This document shows, in pieces, positions 5,792 through 9,886 of a stretch of DNA of 9,886 nt. The DNA lies in contig JAYVSS010000079.1 of the NCBI GenBank assembly GCA_043775075.1, forward strand, positions 1 through 9,886, in the 5' to 3' direction. The notes under the pieces were generated by a model. That model ran no database searches and was not told where the DNA came from. It worked only from the letters and a program-made list of their open reading frames with translations. This DNA comes from JANLQX01 sp043775075. Its GTDB lineage: Bacteria; Actinomycetota; Acidimicrobiia; Acidimicrobiales; JANYDT01. Every line of letters begins with the position of its first letter. Positions within the stretch are counted from its first letter, which is position 1. Both the position numbers and the translations under genes were made by a program.

Positions 5792-6400
5792 ATGTTTCCC
5801 GTGGTGCTGCGTTTCGATGGGCGATCGGTGCTCGTGGTGGGCGGGGGCCAGGTGGCCGCCCGCAAGGTCGACGGACTCCTCGCCGCTGGCGCCCGGGTCA
5901 CGCTGGTGAGCCCCGAGATCGTCGACTCGATCGTGGCCCAGGCGGTCAAAACGGCGGATCGGCTGATCCTTCTCCAGCGGCGGTTCGTGCCGAATGACGT
6001 GGACGGCGTTTGGTACGTCGTCGCCGCCACCGGTGACCCTGCGGTCCAGCAGGCGGTGGCCGACGAGTGCGAGCGACGCCAGATCTGGTGCAACGCCGTC
6101 GACGATCCCCAACGCTGTACGGCGCTGCTACCGGCCGTCCATCGCAACGGAGACGTGATCATCGCCGTGTCTACCAGCGGCGCCAGCCCCACCCTGGCCC
6201 GGGTCCTGCGTGATCGCATTGCCGCTGCTCTACCGGGTCGTTTGGGCGAGGTTGCAGCGATTCTCGCCGACCGTCGACGCCAGTGGCAGGCCAACGGATC
6301 GTCGACCGAAGATCGTGACTGGGCCCCGGACATCGACGATCTTCTCGCCGTCGAGATTCCCCACTGTCCGGCCTTTCGGAACGTGTCTGCCCGGAAGTAA
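5792..6400 (+). CDS. cysG: Precorrin-2 dehydrogenase / sirohydrochlorin ferrochelatase (SirC / CysG N-terminal type)
   Basis: Converts precorrin-2 to sirohydrochlorin with NAD+, and in some homologs inserts Fe2+ to make siroheme for sulfite or nitrite reductase. The 202-residue product starts MFPVVLRFDGRSVLVVGGGQVAARK, a textbook CysG-N/Met8 N-terminus with the NAD-binding glycines (GGGQVAARK, 17-25). Further family segments are VVAATGDP (76-83), NAVDDPQRC (101-109) and IAVSTSGASPTLARVLR (124-140). I prefer the ATG at 5792 because homologs begin only a few residues before the first beta strand; an in-frame ATG at 5750 adds 14 polar residues. No methyltransferase (CysG-C) domain is attached, and no uroporphyrinogen methyltransferase, cys or nir gene is in the window, so chelatase activity and siroheme versus cobalamin routing are unknown. 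An unfused protein like this could also be named sirC. Confidence 0.92.
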   Translation: MFPVVLRFDGRSVLVVGGGQVAARKVDGLLAAGARVTLVSPEIVDSIVAQAVKTADRLILLQRRFVPNDVDGVWYVVAATGDPAVQQAVADECERRQIWCNAVDDPQRCTALLPAVHRNGDVIIAVSTSGASPTLARVLRDRIAAALPGRLGEVAAILADRRRQWQANGSSTEDRDWAPDIDDLLAVEIPHCPAFRNVSARK

Positions 6401-6486
6401 CCTTCACCAGTCGGTTGGGGCCGGAACGTATCTCGTCCTGCTTCCGATCATTAGTCCAGTCAGCCTTTCCGGGAGCCGAATTCACG

Positions 6487-6930
6487 ATGTCCGTTACGAT
6501 CGAAGTCGCCACTCAAGTCGGCGACGACGTGGTCGAGGCGTTCGCCCGACTCATCCCCCAGCTGTCGAAATCCTCGCCCGCCCCAACCAAAGCTGAACTC
6601 CAGGCGATTGCTTCGAATGAGGCCTGCTTCCTCCTCATTGCCCGTGACGATGACGGCGCCCTGCTCGGCAGCTTGACGCTGGTCGTCTTCCCCATTCCGA
6701 CGGCCATTCGGGCCTGGATCGAGGATGTGGTGGTGGATGACGCCGCCCGCGGCAAGGGCGTGGGCGAGGCCTTGAACATGTACGCGCTCACGCTGGCGGC
6801 CGAGAACGGCGCCAAGACCGTCGATCTCACATCACGCCCTTCCCGCGAGGCGGCTAACCGGCTGTATCAGCGCATTGGTTTTGTGGCACGTGAGACCAAC
6901 GTGTACCGCTACACCCTGTCGGACAACTAA
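6487..6930 (+). CDS. GNAT-family N-acetyltransferase, substrate unknown
   Basis: Small cytoplasmic acetyl-CoA-dependent acyltransferase (147 aa). The start at 6487 follows GGGAG (6471-6475); the open frame further upstream offers only a TTG and non-conserved sequence. The GNAT core shows strand beta4 and the acetyl-CoA loop: IEDVVVDDAARGKGVGEAL (78-96), with the R-G-K-G-V-G pyrophosphate loop at 88-93. It also shows the C-terminal motif SREAANRLYQRIGF (119-132) and the tail ETNVYRYTL. The TSRPSREAANRLYQ-x-x-GF...TNVYRY combination recurs in many uncharacterised bacterial GNAT proteins. It lies 86 nt after cysG and 72 nt before gltA on the same strand. Neither neighbour indicates a substrate. 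Confidence 0.9.
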   Translation: MSVTIEVATQVGDDVVEAFARLIPQLSKSSPAPTKAELQAIASNEACFLLIARDDDGALLGSLTLVVFPIPTAIRAWIEDVVVDDAARGKGVGEALNMYALTLAAENGAKTVDLTSRPSREAANRLYQRIGFVARETNVYRYTLSDN

Positions 6931-7002
6931 CTGTCCTTCGGCCTTTTCTGTCCGTTGCCACCCCACCGTCCCCCACCCGGATTCGAAGTAGAAACGAAGA
7001 CC

Positions 7003-8277
7003 ATGCCTGAGACCTTCACGATCATCGACAACCGAACGGGGAAGCAGGTGGAGGTCCCCATCGTCGATGGCGGCATCACCTCGCGAGCCATCCGTGAGCT
7101 TGATCCGGGCCTGTGGGTGTACGACCCGGCTTACATGCAGACTGCGGCATGCCGTTCGGCGGTCACGTTCATCGACGGCGATTTGGGAATCCTTCGCTAT
7201 CGGGGCTACCCGATCGAACAACTGGCGGAGCACTCCACCTACCTCGAAGTGGCCTACCTCCTGCTCAACGGTGAACTGCCGAACAAAGCCCAGCTTGATA
7301 CGTGGACCTATGAAGTTACGCACCACACGTTCCTGCATGAAAACGTGCGTAAGCGGTTCATGGAGGGCTTTAATCACGACGCTCACCCCATGGGTATGTT
7401 CGTGTCCGGTCTGGCCGCCCTGAGCACGTATTACCCCGATGCGAAAGACATCGATAGCCCGGTATCACGCGAAAAGCAGATCCTCCGACTCATCGCCAAG
7501 GCCCCCACGTTGGCGGCCTATTGCCACCGGTTCTCCGTTGGTCAGCCCACGGTGTATCCGGATAATGGTCTTGACTATGCGTCAAATTTCTTGAACATGC
7601 TGTGGCGTATTGGCGCAGACTATGAAGTGAATCCGAAGCTGGCGCGGGCCCTGGATGTGCTGTTCATTTTGCATGCCGATCATGAGCAGAACTGTGGGAC
7701 CACGGCCATGCGGGTCATTGCGTCGGCCCAGTCAGACCCCTACGTGGCGGCGGCCGGTGCGGCTAGCGCTCTCTATGGCCCACTCCACGGTGGGGCGAAC
7801 GAAGCGGTGGTGCGCATGCTCCAAGACATCGGCCACGTGTCGAATGTCCCGGGTTTTATCGACGAGGTCAAGAGTGGCAAAGGCGAGACCCGCCTCATGG
7901 GCTTTGGGCATCGTGTGTATAAGAATTACGATCCACGGGCCACGATCGTGAAGAAGCAGGCCTACGACGTCTTCGAAGTAACCGGCACAAATCCGCTTCT
8001 TGATATTGCCCTAAAGCTGGAAGAAGTGGCACTGAGCGACGAGTACTTCGTGAAGCGCAAGCTCTACCCCAACGTGGACTTTTATTCGGGCCTGATCTAC
8101 CAGGCGATGGGTTTCCCGCTTGATATGTTCACGGTGCTCTTCGCCATTCCCCGTATGTCCGGTTGGTTGTCGCACTGGCAGGAACTGCTCGCCGATCCAG
8201 AACAGAAGATCAGTCGCCCCCGCCAGCTGTATGTCGGCGCGGCGGAGCGTGACTACGTGCCGATGATCAGTCGGTAG
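7003..8277 (+). CDS. gltA: Citrate synthase
   Basis: Condenses oxaloacetate and acetyl-CoA into citrate, the entry step of the TCA cycle. The 424-aa product has the length and small N-terminal domain of hexameric-type bacterial GltA. The active-site residues are all present: His262 in GPLHGGANE (259-267), His303 in GFGHRVYKNYDPRA (300-313) and Asp359 in PNVDFYSGLIY (356-366). The substrate-binding segments HADHEQN (224-230) and RPRQLYVG (405-412) are also there. The ATG at 7003 follows purine-rich GAAACGAAGA; the frame extends to a TTG at 6955 with Pro-rich, non-conserved sequence. It resembles mycobacterial GltA2. A methylcitrate synthase is less likely because those are usually near 370 aa. 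One variation is NCGTT where the family usually has NCST. ilvA follows after 30 nt in the same frame. Confidence 0.97.
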   Translation: MPETFTIIDNRTGKQVEVPIVDGGITSRAIRELDPGLWVYDPAYMQTAACRSAVTFIDGDLGILRYRGYPIEQLAEHSTYLEVAYLLLNGELPNKAQLDTWTYEVTHHTFLHENVRKRFMEGFNHDAHPMGMFVSGLAALSTYYPDAKDIDSPVSREKQILRLIAKAPTLAAYCHRFSVGQPTVYPDNGLDYASNFLNMLWRIGADYEVNPKLARALDVLFILHADHEQNCGTTAMRVIASAQSDPYVAAAGAASALYGPLHGGANEAVVRMLQDIGHVSNVPGFIDEVKSGKGETRLMGFGHRVYKNYDPRATIVKKQAYDVFEVTGTNPLLDIALKLEEVALSDEYFVKRKLYPNVDFYSGLIYQAMGFPLDMFTVLFAIPRMSGWLSHWQELLADPEQKISRPRQLYVGAAERDYVPMISR

Positions 8278-8297
8278 GTCTTCGCGTGCGAGGCTTC

Positions 8298-8318
8298 ATG
8301 CCCCGCTATGCGTACTGA
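8298..8318 (+). other. Possible six-codon upstream ORF overlapping the ilvA start
   Basis: ATG at 8298 begins a tiny ORF (MPRYAY) ending at TGA 8316-8318, so it overlaps the first 11 nt of ilvA in another frame. GAGG at 8290-8293 lies 4 nt before this ATG but 14 nt before the ilvA ATG. It might couple translation to ilvA. It has no run of Ile, Leu, Val or Thr codons, so it is not a classical attenuation leader. It may be chance. Confidence 0.2.
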
Positions 8319-9828
8319 CTATCTCCGCCGTATCCTCACCGCTCGCGTTTACGACGTGGCGATTGAATCCCCCCTCGACGCCGCCCCCAACCTGTCGAAG
8401 CGGACCGGCAATCGGGTGTTCCTCAAGCGCGAGGACCTACAACCGGTGTTCTCCTTCAAGGTTCGGGGTGCCTACAACAAGATGGCCCACTGCACGGTCG
8501 AGCAACTGGCGCGTGGCGTCGTCACGGCCAGCGCCGGGAACCATGCTCAGGGGGTCGCGCTGAGTGCGGCCAAACTCGGGTGCCGGGCCGTCATCGTGAT
8601 GCCCACCACCACGCCGCAGGTCAAGATCGACGCAGTCAAGGCCCGCGGTGGTTCACACGTCCAAGTGGTGATCCACGGCGAGTCGTATTCGGACTCCCAG
8701 GCTCATGCCGAAGTCCTCGCGGCGGAGCAGGGGCTGACGTTTGTGCATCCCTTCGACGACCCCGATGTCATCGCTGGGCAGGGCACCGTTGGTATGGAGA
8801 TCGCTCGACAGCATCCCGGCCCGATCGACGCGGTGTTCGTGGCGATCGGCGGCGGCGGACTGGCGGCGGGAGTGGCGTCGTTCATGAAGGCGGTTCGTCC
8901 GGAAGTCAAGGTAATAGGCGTACAGATGATTGATTCCGATGCGATGGTGCGCAGCGTGCGCGCCGGCAAGCGGGTCACTCTGTCCGAGGTTGGATTGTTT
9001 GCCGACGGCACGGCAGTGAAGCGAGTTGGAGCGGAAACGTTTCGTCTGTGCCGTGCCCTCGTTGACGACTACGTGCTGGTGGACACTGACGAAGTGTGCG
9101 CCGCCATCAAGGATGTTTTCCTGGACACTCGCAGCGTGACGGAACCTTCCGGTGCGATGGCGATCGCTGGCATGAAGTCGTACGCGAAGTCCCATGGACT
9201 CACGGGCCAGACGTTTGTCGCCGTCGCATGTGGGGCCAACATGAACTTCGATCGCCTGCGATTCGTGGCTGAGCGCACGGAGGTGGGTGAATCGAAAGAA
9301 GCGTTGTTCGCCGTCACCATCCCTGAGCGCCCGGGCAGTCTGAAGAAGTTCTGCACACTTATTGGCAGCCGAAGTCTCACGGAGTTCAACTACCGCATCA
9401 GCGACGACGCGAAAGCCCGGATCTTCGTCGGCATCGGTGTGTCCGGCCAGGGTGGAGGAGAGAAGATTGCGACGCAGTTCGGCAAGGCGGGTTTCGAAGT
9501 TCTCGATCTCACCCACAATGAATTGGCGGCGCAGCATCTTCGCCACATGGTAGGTGGACATAGTGGTTTGGCAGCAGGCGAGTTGGCCTTCGACGTGGAG
9601 TTTCCCGAGCGGCCGGGCGCTTTGATGAAGTTCCTCACGGGTATGCATCCGACGTGGAATATCTCGATGTTTCACTACCGCAACCAGGGAGCGGACTATT
9701 CCCGCGTTCTGGTCGGCTTGCAGGTGCCGTCTGATGAACGAAAACAGGTGGGAACATTCCTGGCCGACGTGGGCTACCGCTATCGAGAAGTTACCGACGA
9801 CCCGGCCTACGCGCTCTTTCTGCAGTAG
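8308..9828 (+). CDS. ilvA: Biosynthetic threonine ammonia-lyase (threonine dehydratase), long form with two ACT-like modules
   Basis: PLP enzyme turning threonine into 2-oxobutyrate and ammonia, the first committed step to isoleucine. The catalytic domain (about 1-320) has the PLP lysine K51 in FSFKVRGAY, SAGNHAQG (75-82), the phosphate-binding loop GGGGLAAG (181-188) and TEPSGA (278-283). The regulatory half holds two ACT-like modules, about 332-403 (AVTIPERPGSLKKFC, then TEFNYR) and 425-505 (FDVEFPERPGALMKF, then NISMFHYR and GADYSRVLVG). These modules bind isoleucine and valine in the E. coli enzyme, so feedback inhibition is likely. The 506-aa length and motif order match E. coli IlvA (about 514) rather than the shorter form of Corynebacterium (about 436). 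ATG 8308 is the first possible start after the gltA stop in this frame; GAGG (8290-8293) is 14 nt away, rather far. Confidence 0.97.
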   Translation: MRTDYLRRILTARVYDVAIESPLDAAPNLSKRTGNRVFLKREDLQPVFSFKVRGAYNKMAHCTVEQLARGVVTASAGNHAQGVALSAAKLGCRAVIVMPTTTPQVKIDAVKARGGSHVQVVIHGESYSDSQAHAEVLAAEQGLTFVHPFDDPDVIAGQGTVGMEIARQHPGPIDAVFVAIGGGGLAAGVASFMKAVRPEVKVIGVQMIDSDAMVRSVRAGKRVTLSEVGLFADGTAVKRVGAETFRLCRALVDDYVLVDTDEVCAAIKDVFLDTRSVTEPSGAMAIAGMKSYAKSHGLTGQTFVAVACGANMNFDRLRFVAERTEVGESKEALFAVTIPERPGSLKKFCTLIGSRSLTEFNYRISDDAKARIFVGIGVSGQGGGEKIATQFGKAGFEVLDLTHNELAAQHLRHMVGGHSGLAAGELAFDVEFPERPGALMKFLTGMHPTWNISMFHYRNQGADYSRVLVGLQVPSDERKQVGTFLADVGYRYREVTDDPAYALFLQ

Positions 9829-9831
9829 CGG

Positions 9832-9886
9832 TTACGGATTGTTCAACTTCGCAATCGTGCCGCTCGTGGCCGCGATATACACCTCA
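9832..9886 (-). CDS. Possible C-terminal end of an unidentified convergent gene (partial)
   Basis: The minus strand is open from the right edge to TAA (9834-9832), giving about 18 codons ending EVYIAATSGTIAKLNNP. The (V/L)Y-(I/V)-x(2)-SGTI-x-xL pattern resembles a final beta-propeller strand, as in PQQ-type sugar dehydrogenases, but the piece is too short to assign. If real, its stop lies only 3 nt from the ilvA stop. The plus strand is also open here but has no start. Confidence 0.3.
   Translation of the reverse strand, partial: EVYIAATSGTIAKLNNP

Noticed and set aside
4759..5997. 412-codon plus-strand open frame
   Set aside because: It covers nhaA antisense and part of cysG in a wrong frame. 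Composition is shadow-like and it crosses two well-supported genes.
6921..6936. GGACA/TGTCC hairpin around the GNAT stop codon as a terminator
   Set aside because: The stem is only 5 bp and is followed by TTCGGCCTTTT rather than a clean T-run; this is too weak to call.
6401..7002. Operon joining cysG, the GNAT gene and gltA
   Set aside because: They share a strand with gaps of 86 and 72 nt, but no functional link or overlap supports co-transcription, and I found no clear promoter either way.
8653..9675. 340-codon minus-strand open frame opposite ilvA
   Set aside because: It lies entirely within ilvA antisense; the ilvA motifs are complete, and the antisense product has no recognisable domain.

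Overview
This is a G+C-rich chromosomal window from an actinobacterium. Three things point that way. The cell-envelope signalling cluster fhaA-fhaB-pstP-rodA has the mycobacterial order. A divergent tRNA-Leu(CAG) lies just upstream of fhaA, as I recall for leuT in Mycobacterium tuberculosis. GltA also resembles mycobacterial GltA2. A deep-branching class such as Acidimicrobiia is possible, but the sequence alone does not settle it. The window reads as core genome. I see no phage, IS element, CRISPR array, toxin-antitoxin pair or defence system.

Layout. Bases 1-3812 (minus strand, transcribed right to left) hold fhaA, fhaB, a PP2C phosphatase (pstP) and rodA, which runs off the left edge. Junctions are tight (8-nt overlap, 6-nt gap, 1-nt overlap), so this is one operon. 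In mycobacteria it continues into pbpA, pknA and pknB. Its logic is control of cell-wall elongation by Ser/Thr phosphorylation: kinases outside the window phosphorylate targets, the FHA proteins read phosphothreonine, PstP reverses it, and RodA polymerises peptidoglycan. Bases 3813-4111 are a 299-nt spacer with direct and inverted repeats and a likely promoter for tRNA-Leu(CAG) at 4112-4194 (plus).

Bases 4291-5586 (minus) encode the Na+/H+ antiporter NhaA. The nhaA-cysG spacer (5587-5791) holds a perfect 8-bp hairpin at the nhaA leader, a second inverted repeat, and what looks like the decayed C-terminal end of an acyltransferase-3 membrane protein.

From 5792 all recognised genes are on the plus strand: a CysG-N/SirC-type precorrin-2 dehydrogenase, a GNAT acetyltransferase, citrate synthase (gltA) and long-form threonine dehydratase (ilvA). 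The last two are 30 nt apart and may be co-transcribed. The final 55 bases seem to contain the C-terminal end of an unidentified convergent gene.

I did not find a clearly new biological system. The items most worth a second look are the acyltransferase relic, the nhaA leader hairpin, the 21-bp-spaced direct repeats upstream of fhaA, the altered FHA motif in FhaB and the two-ACT-module IlvA.
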